DNA from: Prinia subflava
Taxonomy: Eukaryota > Chordata > Aves > Passeriformes > Cisticolidae
Direction: 5' to 3'
DNA length: 64,000 nt
NCBI RefSeq assembly: GCF_021018805.1
Contig: NC_086247.1
Location: forward strand, 135,077,602 to 135,141,601
Part shown: in pieces, positions 32,801-47,083 of the stretch
How the letters are laid out: every line of letters begins with the position of its first letter
Position numbering within the stretch: position 1 is the stretch's first letter
Program-made: the position numbers and the translations under genes
Notes under the pieces: model-generated
The model's input: only the letters and a program-made list of their open reading frames with translations
Told to the model about the DNA's origin: nothing
The model's database searches: none

Positions 32801-35800
32801 TTTTTAACACAGAACCAAAGCCAGATAAACCAAGAAATCCAGTAGAAAGGTTTTGCCCTGTAAAGGTATGAAAAAGGTTCCTGCTATATCATGCTTTCTG
32901 TATTTTTTGCTGCTTAATGAGGTCTCTTTAGGCAGGAAGTAACAATTAAAAAATAATTTACCTTAGTCACAGAAGACAAATTTGATCGAACAAGGTAATT
33001 TATCTGCAATTTCTGTTGAATTGTGTACAGACTTACAGACTGTTTAAGATGTTGGATGCATGGTAAAAAACAGGTTATCTTTCCCAAATCTCATATTACA
33101 TGCCTGTATCTTAATTTTACTCTCATCTTGCTCAGAACTGAAATTAGTTACTGTGAATCTTCCTTCCACAGAGTTTTTGAAAGAAATTAATACCATGTAT
33201 TTTTAATCTTCTAGATGGCATTTCATAAAACTCTAGGATTATAAAAATTCATCTTATTTCTGCAATTGTACATTCAAGTAATATTTATTCCTTTTAATCA
33301 AGCTGTCTTGATAGACTTCTGTAGTGCTAATACAGCAAGGATTCTCCTCCCTCCCACAAGAATATAATTAAATCAGCAGCTCTTTGCAAAGTTCTCTTTT
33401 ATCCCTTTCATTAATTTTTTTTAAAGCAAATGGATTCTATCATTGTGATTTCCACACGCAGTAGCTCACAGCAATATTATATTTGCTGTGTAACCATTTA
33501 ACAGTTTCCTTGTGCCATGCCTATGGTATGGGCAGTTTGAGTCAATACATCCTGAATTCAAAGCCCAGGAGTTTGTAGAGCCCACAGTCTGGTCTCTTGA
33601 CAGTGTATTCACTTTTTGAGGAGGGTTGGTTGTTTTTCGGGTTTTTTTAATATACTTGTGTTTTGGGGTGAGAAGCCAAAACCAAAAGCCAGGAACTGAT
33701 GTTTCTATAGATTGCCAGAAAAAATCCGGTACTAGACAAGGGATACTCCCAACCCGGCTCTATCCAGCAGGACATGGCTGAGCTCTGATTCCTCTTGGGA
33801 GCTCAGAAACCTAACCCAGGGCTGGCTCAGGAGTCACCTTTGCTTCTACTGGAATAGCACTCACACGTTTCAGCTCACCAAAGCACTGAGATGGCACAGC
33901 TGTGGGACAAGCAAATTGTCAGAGTGATAGAGAGCTTTGATGCGAGGGCCACGGCTCAGATGATCTCAGGACAGGTCTCCTGGCCTCGCCTCCTGGCACT
34001 GTGTCTGTGGGATGCCTGGCTTGCCAGGTCCCTTCTCCACCCCAGCCAACACCTCAGTGTCCAGGCTGCCCCCACAGAAGACCAGTTGTGGTTATTATGC
34101 AAAAGATTAAGGAAATAAAGTTGCCAGCTGCAATATGATCAGAGCTAATTTTGGCAGAGTTTGGTAGACAGAGGATTGCCTAAACAATGAAGACAACTTT
34201 TTGGTCATTCCCCCTTGAGCCAAGCACTGATCAAGCATGAGCTTTTACCCAACAGAGCATGAGGCAAACAGAAGGAAAGCCCAACAGGCACATGGAGGAT
34301 TCCCAGCTGCATCCCTTACATGAACACCCATGAGACCCCAACACCCTGCAGCTTGCACTCCAGCACCTTGGGTGCATGGGGCACACAAAACCTGAACCAG
34401 CTGGTAACTGTGATGGTCAAGAGTTATTTTTTCTGGCTGTAAAAGCTCTTGAAACAGACTTATTTTCAGGTAAAGGGGAACAAAACCTGCAAAGAAAAAT
34501 CTTTTTAAATTTATTCCTGCTCTTATCTCTTCTCTCCTGATCGATTTTTTTGCTTCTTTGCTGAACAACAGAGGTTCACTTATGCTGAGCACTTTTGCAA
34601 TTCTTGTTCTTTGAACTCAGCTTAATTCCTTCAGTTTCAATTACAAACTTAAAATTTCACTACAAAGAGCATGGGAAGGTTTTTAACTCCTACAGTTTTT
34701 AAACACATATAATTCAAAGGAGCATTAGATGCTTTTTCAACTCTAGTTTTAAAAATAAGCACAAAATTAGGTGGTTTATTCTTTTGGAAGCTTCCAAACT
34801 AACACATTTTAATAAATCAGTATCCACAACAGGAAGCAAGGTTTCAATGTAATTTACAACACAAATACAAAAGAACATCTCAACAGATCTGGAATACAAA
34901 ATATATTAGATATAATAGACTAACTGGCATGAAGTAAAGAGACACTTATTGCACTTTATTTTTAGGGATAATGACAAAAGAAAACCATTGGCATTAAAGA
35001 TTGTTGTTTAATGGAAATACAACTTATAACATTGGAATTCACGATCCACAGAAAGATTTAATACTCATGAAACTTCAAAACATTTTAAAAATATTCTGGA
35101 AAATTATAGCTGTAGAAAACAAAAAGTTTTCAAGTTATAAAAACTATTTCTAAAGTTTTAAATGTAATTTTAATGTAAACATTTTTCTTATTCTTAGAAT
35201 AATCAATAAATTTGGTTTACCTGATGACATAAAAGTTTCATAGCCTGTCTTCCTTGATTTTAGGCTCCCACTCAGATCCAGGAGGGACTGTCCAGATCAT
35301 TTCCAGCTGCTCCCTTCTCCTAAGACTTTTCAATCCACATCACCTGATTGATATGAATACAGGTGTTTTAATCCTGGTGATTGCTGCTGGCTGACACTAA
35401 ATTTTAGCTGCTTTTCAAAAGAAGAGAGATCTCTGGAGCAGGAACTAAGGCTGAATTTACCCATTTGAATGTGGTCATTTTGAAAGAATGTATTTTTTTC
35501 AGTGTTCAGTGACTTCTAAAATAAGTCTAAAGTCATAATGTAAATATATGCACTTTGAATGGAAAATGGCAATTTTCCCCACAGAAATATGCACCATATT
35601 TTTTTTTAGTCCAAATAAATTATACTGTAATTGAAAAAAATCCAGCATTTTTACTTTTTTTGGGGTGTATTCTCACTTAATTATCTTTAAGAATCTAGCT
35701 GCCAGTAGTAAGTAAGGAGAAAAAATCCAGATTAAATTCCATATATTTATTTTTCAATCTTCAGATAGGAAAAATATCTGTAGCTTTCTCCAATTAAAGA

Positions 35801-37985
35801 GAAAGTTATTTTGTGAAATGTATCATTTTAAGCATTGGAAGTTACTTTCTCACGTTTGTGTTTTCTCAGGATGTAAGAAGGTGAAAACAGACAAGGTTTT
35901 CTCACTCTCACAACAAGCATTTGCATAAATACAAGAATGTATTCAGATTTTTCTGAAGTCACTAACTTTTAAAATATTTAGAAGAGGTGAGTCTTTAAAG
36001 AACACAGGATCATACTCTCTTTCTTCCACTAAGAGAACTTTATTTCATGGGGAAAAAAAACTCTCATCAAACCAGAGATTTCTAACAAGGATGGTAAAGA
36101 GCTCTTACCCAGTTTTTATTTACAGAATGGAGCCTGAAGAGGACAATATTTTTCTGTTATATGCTGTATATTCTGCAATTACAGATCTACATTATGTCTA
36201 CATATATTTTTAGACTCTAGAGTCATATAGGCATTATGAGTAACTCATCCCTGTTGAAAGGTCTCGGAGAACAGATTTTAAATTTAAAAAACACATTAAT
36301 CTCTAGTCACACCTTACACATGCACAGAGCCTATTTCATTTTACATATTATCAGGGATAGATTCAATCCCTTCATAAAGAGGTTATACACACAAAAGAAA
36401 AAGACAAAAAACCCCACAAAATGCCTAGAAAATATTTTTATTGTCAATGAATATAAAATTTCTTACAAATACATTTGTAGAAAACTTTTTAATAACTATG
36501 CAAGTAGAAATCAATCCTTAATTCTTTTAGATACAATACATTATCTGGGCAGTCTGAACAGTTTGTCACACTGTACTGCTAACAACATCTCCAGCTGAGA
36601 AATTGTTTGGAAATAGGGCTGCATTCAACCATTTCTCAGTCCCCATGGTTTAGTAAGAGTGGAGGTATAATGAGTTTAATAAGAGACTGTACATTGGAAA
36701 ATCAATAATTCCATGGCAATCTAAAATAAAAGGCATTGATTACTTTGGAGATGCAAAAGAAAGGGAGAGTTTTCTGTGAAAGCTGGAAAAAATTGTCTCA
36801 AAAGCCCATCGACCTATGTGACAAAATATTCATGTATTTGACTGAGAAATTCTATTGTAGGGTTAGAAAAAGGACAGTTAAATTCATGTTTGCAGATTGT
36901 GCAATTGTATTTTCTGGCATTAACTGGAATAAGAAGCAAAATTACTGGAATACAGGAAATTAGTTGAAGTGAAAAAAAAAGCACTGCTGATCTCAGGCTC
37001 TTTAGAATCAGATGTTATGATCTTAGAAGCATCTGGAAAGAAATCAACATCGGTTTTAAAATTCTTGAAGGTTGCTTATTTTTGTCTCCTGCATAATCCT
37101 GAACACTCTAAAGAATTTAAGCAAGGCAACAATTTCAACCTCATTTCTTTTCTGTTCTGCCACTTTTTTCTGTCTTGGTAAAAATCAGAAGCATTGGTGT
37201 GCAGAGAATGAAAAGGAAAAAGGAGTTTTCTTCAGATATGGTCCCAGGAGAAATCACAATACCAGGCTCGGTGGAGATTTGCAGGGGGATTTGCTATGCT
37301 CTTCTAATCTGTATTTATTTAATTATGACAAAGAATAACCCGCATTTATGCCCTGTGCCTTGAGAGATTGGAGTTACCCCAGCCTGAAAAGGCAAGATTC
37401 AATTTTGTGTGTCGATGTTTCTCCACCTGGTAAATTGGCTGGTTTGCTCCAGATATTAGGTGGAGTATAAATCAATAAGCAAGCAGCGTAGACAATCAGA
37501 CATGTGGATGAAAGTGCAAACTGGAACCCTAATTTAACATGACATTACAGACTGAAATATAATCTCTTCTGGAGTGGAGTTTCTTAACACCAAGCTTAGT
37601 CCCATGACTAACGCAGTGCATTCCTATAATGAATCTATCCACAAAGTGGCACTGTGAATTGTTTTTATCGGTGAAGCTTTAAACCTGCTGACACAAATTG
37701 TTAATCTAGAGTTTCTCTACTATCCTATTAAATTTTCTGGTTTTGTTGCAAGTAAAGTGCCATCACCCTTTGCTCATATTACCCATGGAAATAGCCAGAT
37801 GAAACAATGTCCAACTTCAGTTTTTTACTTTATGGCATTGACTTGAACTCCCAGCTATAAAATGGAACATAAAGTAGTGTGATAAGCAAAAAAACTTAGT
37901 GAAGAAATTTTCTTATCCATGAGAGGAAGGATCAGATTAACCTTTATAAATCCATGAAATGTAGAAATACACAGAAATCTTTGAG
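29836..37985. other. Non-coding A+T-rich stretch
   Basis: No gene recognised. A minus-strand frame of 130 codons at 31267-31659 includes TTTGCAG|GAATC and GGGAAG|GTGTTT splice-like sites around 31410-31530 but no identifiable domain. Confidence 0.55.
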
Positions 37986-37993
37986 TTACTTAC

Positions 37994-38261
37994 GTTTCTT
38001 AGGTGAGACAATATGTGGTATTGACAGTGAATTATCTCCTCCAGGGGAAGAGTGGATCATGACTGTGGGGCAGAGGCTGGTGAGGAAGGCCTGAGATGAG
38101 GCTGTCAGGAGATCACAAGCACAGTTAGGTCTGTGGAGCTCTTCCCCACTATAAATTATCAGCTCCAGGCTACTGTCAGCATCCAATATCCCACAGCAGA
38201 TTTCCAGAGCAAACACCTTACATATAATTTTCACAAGAACTTGAAGACTTTGAGGGGAAAT
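37994..38261 (-). other. Exon-like open segment with consensus donor, unassigned
   Basis: A minus-strand frame of at least 82 codons runs into AAGAAAC|GTAAGT (donor at 37993). The frame is open back to about 38270; the 3' splice site is unclear. The translation includes CKVFALEICCGILDADSS and VMIHSSPGGDNS. No family recognised. Its proximity to the segment at 38844-38987, on the same strand, is the main reason to record it. Confidence 0.22.
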
Positions 38262-38843
38262 CTCAGATCCAGGACTTCAGTGTAAACGTTATTTTTTGGA
38301 GTACCTCACAGCTCAAGCCTTGTTTCCCTAATTCAAGGTAATTCTACAATATTTCCTTTTCAGTACTAGCAATCAGCAATTTCAATAACTCAGACCCTGA
38401 TTTAATACATTGATAGACTCATATAGGAACATTTATAATGTGTGTTAGTACCACAATAATATGCCCATATATAAGAAAAAACCCTTCCTGTAAGTTTACC
38501 ATTAGTCTTATCACCACCACGAGACCTCTCCTGTGCCAGGTTGTGCTCTTGTGTGAAAGGCCAAACGAGCTCAGACACCTGAAAATTTTAAAATGTTAAA
38601 ACACACTCCTGCAAGAGCCTTTCGAGACAGAATGTTCTCCACAGGAGTGGTTAGTGAAGTGCCGTCTTGACAATGCCAAATCTGGGATCTCTCATGAATA
38701 GGAAAGTTGCAGGCAGGAATCCAGTTCAACACCACTGATTTTTATGCTACTAAAAAGACAAAAGTCCTCTCAGATTATACTTACCCCTGCTAAGAATGAA
38801 GTATTTATAGAAATAATTCTTTATCTGTGATTTTTTTACTTAC

Positions 38844-38987
38844 TTTCTGATCCAATTTTGATGTTATCATATAAGACATAAAGCCTGTCTTTCTATGCCC
38901 AGGTTCCAGCAGTTGATCTGAGACTTTTCTCTGCTTCTGAGAGCTGTGGCCATTAAAGCCTGCCAGTGTAGGAATCACAGAGCTCAT
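38844..38987 (-). other. Exon-like open segment, 48 codons, unassigned
   Basis: In the minus sense, CTTTTCTTACAG is followed by ATG and 48 open codons, ending CAGAAA|GTAAGT with a consensus donor. The length is an exact multiple of three. The peptide begins MSSVIPTLAGFNGHSS and matches no family I know. It could be an exon of a minus-strand gene or lncRNA, or chance. It lies about 0.6 kb upstream of a second segment of the same kind. Confidence 0.25.
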
Positions 38988-39566
38988 CTGTAAGAAAAGT
39001 CCCTGTAAAGGCATCAGATCCTCCTGTTCTTGAGCTAGGGAGGATCTGTCCTATGCTCTCAGCAGGCAAGTAGATACTCTCAGAAGTGATAACCACCTAC
39101 AAAACCTACTCCACTGAAGTAGCAAGAAAAAATATTTTTATCCCGAGGCTATTTCTTATTTCCAGATACTTCATAAATATTCATATTTACTTGTTCAAAT
39201 TTTAATTTGATCACACTGCTCATTTCCTTCAGCTGGGTCCTTCAAATGATTTGGTGCCCATATCTCTGTTACAAAGGGTCTCATACACAGCAATCTGGAG
39301 TAAAAAGCTATAGTTTTCTTTATTCCTAACTCTCATAATTTTAAAACCCTTTTCCCTTGGTTTAGCAAATCTTGCACTCAATACAATATATTTAACCTAA
39401 TGTAAGACATGACCATGTTTTAGAATAAAATAAATAGAGCTGTAAAATCCTTCTTAGATTCTTGTGCTTGTTGTTTGTGACAGATTTCAATCCTTGTTTA
39501 GCAAAATTATGAAATGTAATTTATGTTTGCCCTAGCTTAATATTCAAGCAAGCTTCACAAACACAG

Positions 39567-39570
<4 letters not shown>

Positions 39571-39616
<46 letters not shown>
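39571..39616 (+). repeat. Homopolymer A46
   Basis: Forty-six consecutive A residues, followed by CAG and a further A-rich stretch. No gene-like or repeat sequence that would explain it as a poly(A) tail was recognised upstream. The exact length is the kind of value sequencing commonly gets wrong. Confidence 0.9.
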
Positions 39617-39617
<1 letters not shown>

Positions 39618-40509
39618 AGAAAAAAACCACCACAACAAACCATGTTCAGTAGTACACAGATCAGTCTTGGAGATGAATAAAAGATGTTATAGAAAATGAA
39701 AGGTGCCCCTAAAACCAGTAACACTCTAGCATTCTACCTCACTGGTTTTTCTTCTGCAAGCTTGGGTTAGTCTTTGGAAGGCATGATTCCTACCACTTTA
39801 AGATAAAAAAACAAAGGGATGATATTTAACTCCTCCAGTTTAAGATATGCCTTTTTTTTCTTTTTAAATGTCAAATATTGTCTGCTCAGCACTTTTTAAA
39901 ATTGGAGATGGCATACTGATGCCTCTGGTTTCCTCTGTGACTGGTCCTGAATGAAAAATGAAAACTCAGCTATTTCCCAAAGCAAAGTCATTTTATAGGT
40001 TCTGAAAGTTCCCAGAAGTAAAGTGATGGCTGGTTCACCTGTAAGATTGCCAATGGGAGAGGCTACAGTTCATCTACAGGGGGAATGTCATATGCTATAA
40101 TTCTTGATAATATTCATTCTAGGTGAAGTGGAGCAGCCAGGTAAGGAAGAACAAATGCCAAGTCCTTGAGGCAGCAGGCAGTTTCCCTTTGGTGTTCATT
40201 GGAACAGGGCTTCCTCACAGAGTGGCTCCTTCTGCAACGGTGACAACATGAGTGAAAACTAAAACCACTGATGTTGTACATTTCATGTCTACTGTTTTTA
40301 CCATTCTGTAGATATGACCTAGGCATATTTTGTATAATTACACTAGAAAGCACTGAAGTCACTATGTGCAACTAAATTTTCCAAGTATTTGTATAACTGG
40401 ACCTGTAAAACACTACATAGGATTGTGACCATCAGTCCAAAAGTATCTTTACTGTCCTCCTGATCAAAATGTGAATACTTGCCCCATGTTTCTGTGGCAA
40501 TATAGGTAC

Positions 40510-40624
40510 CTCATTTTTCCCTTTCTAAAAGCTTCCTCAGTGCTGGCAAATCTGTTCCCTTTCTGGAAGTTTCTGTGTTGAAGTACACAGTCTTCCCACA
40601 TCTTCACTGCCTGTCGTGGTAATC
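40510..40624 (-). other. Exon-like open segment, 115 nt, unassigned
   Basis: In the minus sense, TGTATTTTCTGTAGCAG precedes an open stretch that ends ATGAG|GTACCT. The length is not a multiple of three. The peptide includes PRQAVKMWEDCVLQHRNF. Not recognised. It may belong with the minus-strand segments at about 38-39 kb, or be coincidence. Confidence 0.18.
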
Positions 40625-43600
40625 CTGCTACAGAAAATACAGACTGCAACATCCTCCCACAAAATATCCTTCCCTGAGCTGGCTCTTAGCCAAGGCATGT
40701 GTACTCAGGTTTTGAAAATGTATCTACTCTACCTTTTCCTTAGATGTTTTTGCTAAAACACAATCCAATAAATCAACCTAATGCACACCTGACATTTGAG
40801 AAATAACTTTGATGAGATTTTCTGTATGGCAGACTATTGACTTACTTTTTTTTCCCCTAGAGCCCTTTGAAAGTGTCTGCAAAAGCATTCTGATAACCTG
40901 TCTGATACTGTTAGCTCATAGGCAATAGCTGGAGTGTGCTTTACCTAATTTCTCCTTAGGAGTATTTGAAACTCTTCAGGAACAGAATGAGGACCTTATC
41001 TGAAATAATCTGTTCAGGTAACCCATAAGTAACAAAAGGCTATGTCTCCACCCACCTCAGCAGCTGAAGTACTTAACCAGTAGATTAACACCCCAAACTC
41101 AGGCAAACTCAGGTGAGAAGAAACAGGTTCTGATCTATTTGGTGGCTCCTAAATAATTCATTCTGGTATGGTGCTCAAGTATGGTCAAGATATTTCTGTA
41201 AAAACAGGCAATTCAACCATGGTCAGTATAATGCTAAAAAAATAAAAGGATATGACTGTTTGTTTTCAAAGAATACTTCAAAGAATATTTCAAAATATTC
41301 TAACTCAAACATCTTAACATATCAAAATTCATATAACTCATATACAGTGAAGAATCTCTTTTGCCACTTAATATGATGATGAGAACAAAGTTTGTGCTGT
41401 TTTAAGACAGTGTTTGAATCTAATGTATAAACAATCTGTACACCTGTCACATCTGCTTCAGATGGAGAAAGGATCCCTTAAAGTGTAATAAATAGTCTAA
41501 ACTCCATGTTTGAAGCAGTGTTTTTTTCCTTAGCATTACTGTATTCAACAGACCATTTTGTTATCATATTCAGACTGACGCTTCTTAAGGAGCATAAAAA
41601 CACAAAGTCCTTAAATAAACATTTAACTTTCACAATTTGTAAATTATTATCTCTTCTGATAGATATACTGACAGATAGTCTTTCTTCTCCTATAATGAAA
41701 GGTAAAGAAAACTTTTTCAAAATGTGAAAAGTGGGCTTTTATTTCAAATCAAATAGTGCAGCTTATTCCTTGGCTGACCAGCTGTCTGCTCTCAGGCTTT
41801 TGCAATGATCAAGCAAAACATTTTCTCACTTTTTCCACAGAAACCAACTCAACATGGAAAGGAGCTCTTGGGATTTGTAAAAGATGGGTAGTCTGTCCCA
41901 CTTTTCTCTCAGTTCTCTTATTAAATAAAGTCAACCTTTTACCTATAAGGTTTTTGCTAAATCTTCATAGTGAAATTCACCCAGTATCTGAAGAAAATTT
42001 AAATCTCTTCATGGCATAAATGTCGCTTTTTCAAATAGAATTCCAAGAAAGATTTTCACTTGCTACTGTCTCTGAAAACATATGTATAAAATACTACTGC
42101 ACATCCTGAACTTGTGTTTCTTATTCTTACAATTCTCATTAAATTGAAACCCTTCCATGCTTTTATGTCCTTTCCACTATTGCTATTTTTGTTCTTTTTT
42201 AATAAGAAGAAACCTTTCTCTACTCCTTCATTTTCCCAGGTCATTTGTTTTTGCATGTCCTTGTCACCAAGTGACTGAACATTTTCTAACTTACAAAAAA
42301 CAGGCTCACACTTTTTCAGGCTTATTGTACTGTAGTTTCTACAAAACCCCCACAGCTCTCTAGGCTAAGCTTTGCTCACTGATTTTGTTGTAATGGAAGG
42401 GGTAAGGACAGTACATGAGGACAGTACAGCTTCAGAGCTACCCTTTCACTCCTCTGGATGCCCTCTGATTCCTGGTTTGTCTGGGAAACAAGCTGCCCAC
42501 CTCTCCTCTGCCAGGGCAGCACAGCCTTGGGAGTTCTACATCTTCATCCAGGAATCAGCACTCCAGAGAGCAAGGAAAATTGCACTCCTACGTGTTCCAG
42601 GAGGTGGAGGTGGAATGTTCAGCCTCTTGGTTTTCTGCTGGTGTGATGTAGATGAAATTTAATTCTAGAGCCATTTTTAGGGTTGTAGGCACACTGGACA
42701 CAGTTGTTGCCTAAGTCAACACATCAGTCCAATATTTTAGACTTGCCCACCAAAACAAAATGATTTTATACTGTATAATCAATAAAACAGGATTCACCAT
42801 GTTAGTTGCACTCCTTTAAGTAGCATAAACTGGATATATGGGGAAATGCAGACCAGCTGGCAGTGCATCCTTGTGCACACACAGCCTAATGCCCTTCAGA
42901 AGGCCTGCTCTAGCTGAATCACCAGGACCTGAGTGCTGCGGCACCAAATCTTAAAATTGACCTGGAGCTCCCCAGTGCCAATAATCCCACTTCTCTGGAT
43001 TATTTTTTCATTCCCTAATGGGCAACTATTTCCACCCACATCATGAAGTCTTCTGTGAGCATAGGCAGCTTGACACTCTTGGATAACAAAAAAGAGAGTC
43101 TAGAGCAGAAGAAACAGAAATCTGCACAGTAATTGCTCTTTAGCAGTGGGAATACCACAGGAGTACATAAAACATATGGGTTGTGGCAGAACTGTGACAT
43201 ATTGGCACTCTTGTCCTTAGCCACAAGTCCTGCCATATCAAAGATTTTTGCTGCTTGTCCATTTACACTTAGCAGGTTGGCCAACACCTTCCCTAGTTAA
43301 AGCAGTTTCTATTAAAGCTCCCCCCTGATTGTTTGAGGGGTTCTTTTAAACAGAAATGGTGTTCCACAGAAGACTCAGCCTTTAAAGAAAGCATGTCTCC
43401 ACACCCATGACCTGATCAGAGGAAACAAAGCTGAGAGGAATTCTGGCAGTAACAGGCAGGCGTGCTCAGCTGAGCATAAATGCACTGAAAAAGGTCTTAT
43501 CACCAGGAAGGTCACTCCAAATGGATGATGAGGCAAGAGGTGAATCATTCTGTATTTTGTAATGCAGGTGGTGCTAAAGACAAGCTTGTTACCTGGATTT

Positions 43601-46477
43601 GGTGACTAGGAAGGGCAACCAAGCCTATCATACACATTTCCATACTTGTTACTGCTAACCAGATTTTTCCTTCACTCACCCTTAAAGCCAGAGAGTAAAG
43701 CTACTTGTAGCATGACTGCAAACTAGATACTACCACGGGTTAGTAATAAAGTGGGTTTATAATGTGCCTTCTTCTTATAACTTTCCTGCTATTTAACATT
43801 CAGAAGAATGAACTCTGCCCAATGGTAGTACAGCATTTGGCTTTTGAGGCCTAACACATAAAAGTGCTCTATTTCTGTGTGTGCCATGGACATTAGACTA
43901 CAACACCTTCTTTGGTAACAGAAACACAATTTTTTGACACCACAAAGAGCTCCCCCTCAGTAGCCACCCTTCTCTTACCGTTGTAAAGACCTGTATTTGA
44001 GGTAGCATGTAGGGAGAAATTATCCAAGAAGAGGTGAGAGGATTCTGGCTGGGAGGCATGTACACCGCCTGGGGCTCACACCCGCAGTTCCCTCACGTGC
44101 AGGAAGCTGTGATACAACAAGGGCTGCCAAGAAATGGTGTCATTGTAAGCAAACACAAATTGCAATTTTGTTCCTAAAGGCTGGACTTTATACTTACACT
44201 TTTCTTGTTCTTCACAATGATATTCCAGGTCTTTTTTATAATTGACAGTTAAGCATTGGTTTTGCCACTCCTCCAAGTCAAAATTGAGCCCATGCCAAAA
44301 TTTTCACAGAAGTTTCTAGTCTCACTAATCTGAGCACACTTGCAGCCATCCCCCATGTCTGTCATGTTCTGAGATGCTTGTGTGAGGTGGTTACCACTCT
44401 CATTTCTGGCTCCATTAAAAATCTCAAGCAGAAATCCATCAGCCTGGAACACAGTATACACATCATGACCACAGCAAATCATTCAGCACTCTGACACAAG
44501 AAAACAGCACCAGAGGAATCTAGGGAATTCTGCTGGAATCAAATCAGAGAGCTTTAATAACAACAGGTATGCATAAGCTTGATTCTAATATGTTAAGCTT
44601 TTTTCAGCATGTCCATTATAAAGTACATGTAAATTTTTGTAGACAGTAGCAGCAATCTTGCTCACCTTCATTTGTCACACATGCAGTGAAGGTCACCATA
44701 CAGCTCAACAGACTCTGATAGCAGGGCTGAAGCCAAAAGAAATTTTCAGTATCATGTGGATTCCAGTTCTGTAACATCTTACCATGGCTGCAGTTTAAGC
44801 AACTTTAATTTTTTTCCCTCTAAATCTAATATAACTGCTTATGCCAATATTTCTCTGTTTCTGATTTAAAAAATTAAATATGACTACTAAATTTTGCTGG
44901 AAGCAATTATCCCTGAATTTTAAAAACAGACATTTCTATATTTTCATCTTAGACCACTAGTGAGATGTGAAGATTTTGTGTAATAGAAATAAACCAGGTA
45001 ATGGCTATTCATAATTATATTGATGATTTCAAAGGGGAGAGTAGTGGCACTCATATAATGATTAATTTTAAGGGTTTTGTTGAAACTGATAAGGGAAGGA
45101 CTGGAGTTTAAAAATTTAATGGCCTAATGAACCATAAGCTGTTAATGAATAGAGGAAAACATAATTCAGCATTCATATGGAGTGCTTCTCTTCATTAATT
45201 AATTAGGTTTTCATATTTATATGAGACATAATTTGATAAAATCAGAATATCTTTTTGTTAACTAGAAAAATATTTTGCTAATTATAAATTATGTTTCATG
45301 AAAAACTATTTTAACTAAGCAAAATGTGTATGTGCATACACGTGTGCACAAGGTTAAGTAGAGATGATGCTGTAATTTAATGTATAATGTAATATTTTGC
45401 AAATGGAAGCAAGTCAATGAAATATTACATACCAAATTTATTGTTGGGTCAGCAGCATTATAGGTATTTGGTGAACCATAGTGATTACCCTATAATTAAG
45501 GTGATTTGAAATGAAAATTATATTAAAAACAACACTTAGAGTTTTTCTATGGGATGATACCACACCACCTGTCATTAATTTTATTTTCCACTCATCTCCA
45601 ACAGTGCTAAAAAGGCAGACTTTTTTTTTTACAGCTGAGGTTTATATTAAAAATAAACATGATCTCTGTTCTTGCTGTACTCCATATTGAAAATGCAACT
45701 ACAAAACCAACCATTGTTAAAAAAAATGGGGATTTAACAAAGCTTCAGAGCTAAATCTACTAGATTACTTTCCTGGAGGGAAGGGAGGCAGTTGTCAATG
45801 TTTCTAAGGCTGCAGGGTTTATTTAATTCTGTAAAGAATTTTACCACTTAACATGGGATCATCTTTTTTGTCAAATGATATCAAGAGACTGAGCTGGAAC
45901 TTCATAGCTATGACATCTCTTAGACTATACCTATTTTAGCAAATTACACACAGCCAGAATTTTATCTCTGGCACCAAGATCAGGCAAAGCAGAATCGCTT
46001 TGGAGATCTGGGTAAAGTTTTCATCCTACAGATGAGTGTCTTCACCCAAGCCACCTTTCAGAACCACAACATCCACACATGAGACCACACTTGCAGCTTA
46101 TTAGTATAGACAACAGAATCCTGGTGCCCCAGAGTACTGTCTGCAGTTGCTTAATTTATCAATACATAGCATTTCATCCTGGAATCAAATCTGTAAACTT
46201 TCTTATTATATGTAATTTTCCGTGATTTATTCTCTCTTCCTTTTGATATTAATAGAGCCAAACTATTCTAGACAAGCTGCTGAGATATATCTCCTTAAAC
46301 GAAAGAAAAAGTCAGAAAGCATAATGCTGATGCAAGAGTTTAAATGGGTGATGGGCACCCATTATCCTTGTCACTTCTGGCCACCTTCTCTTCCAAGGAT
46401 AAGAATTTGAGGAGAGAAGTTGTCTGGAAGTAATTGATTATTCCTTTATTCTTATTTTGCTTATATTTTCATGCCCT
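40625..46477. other. Non-coding A+T-rich stretch with weak minus-strand open fragments
   Basis: Open minus-strand fragments near 43015-43287 and the overlapping pair 44249-44482 / 44076-44276 are the only coding-like signals. The rest, including the very A+T-rich 44800-45700, shows nothing I can name. Confidence 0.5.
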
Positions 46478-47083
46478 GGCAGGCCAGAGGGCAAACCTCA
46501 TTCTAGAGAGCACCAAAGATAACCAGCTGGTCAAAATAAGTGGTTATCCTGTGATGGTGCAGCCTCAGCTTGAGCTCTGTGTCTGGTTCTGGGCCCCACG
46601 ATTTCAGAAGGATGTGAAGGTCCTCGAGCATGTCCAGAGGAGGGCAACAAAGCTGCTGAAAGGGCTGGGAGCAATGTCCTGTGAGGAGCAGTGGGGACTT
46701 TGGGCTCGCCTAGTTTGGAGAAAAGGAGTCTGAGGGGTGACCTTGTTGCTCTCTACGGCTGCCCAAGGAGGGAAAGTGCAGAGGCAGGAGCTGATCCCTT
46801 CTCCCTGCTGTCCAGTGATGGGACACGTGGGGATGGTTCAAAAATGCACCAGTGAATGTTTCTACTGGACATCAGGAAGCAACTCTTTACTGGCAGGGTG
46901 ATCAAACAGTGGAACAGGCTTCCTAGAGAGCTGGATGGTGCCCCCAGTCTGTCAGTGCTTAAGAGGAATTCAGACAATACTCAATGTGCTTTATCATTTG
47001 GTCAGCCCTGAATTGGTCAGGCAGTTGGACTAGATGGTCTTTGTAGGTCCCTTCCAACTGAAATAGTCTCTTCTATTCTATTT
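46478..47083 (+). mobile_element. CR1 LINE, 3' part with end of ORF2
   Basis: A roughly 600-bp fragment in plus orientation. The translation near 46554-46700 (VQPQLELCVWFWAPRFQKD, then HVQRRATKLL) is the conserved C-terminal end of the CR1 reverse-transcriptase ORF, followed by the typical 3' region and the terminal GTTGGACTAGATGGTCTTTGTAGG ... CTTCCAACT block ending in TTCTATTCTA. Frameshifts and stops are present, so it is a dead 5'-truncated copy. The 5' edge is approximate. Confidence 0.88.
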
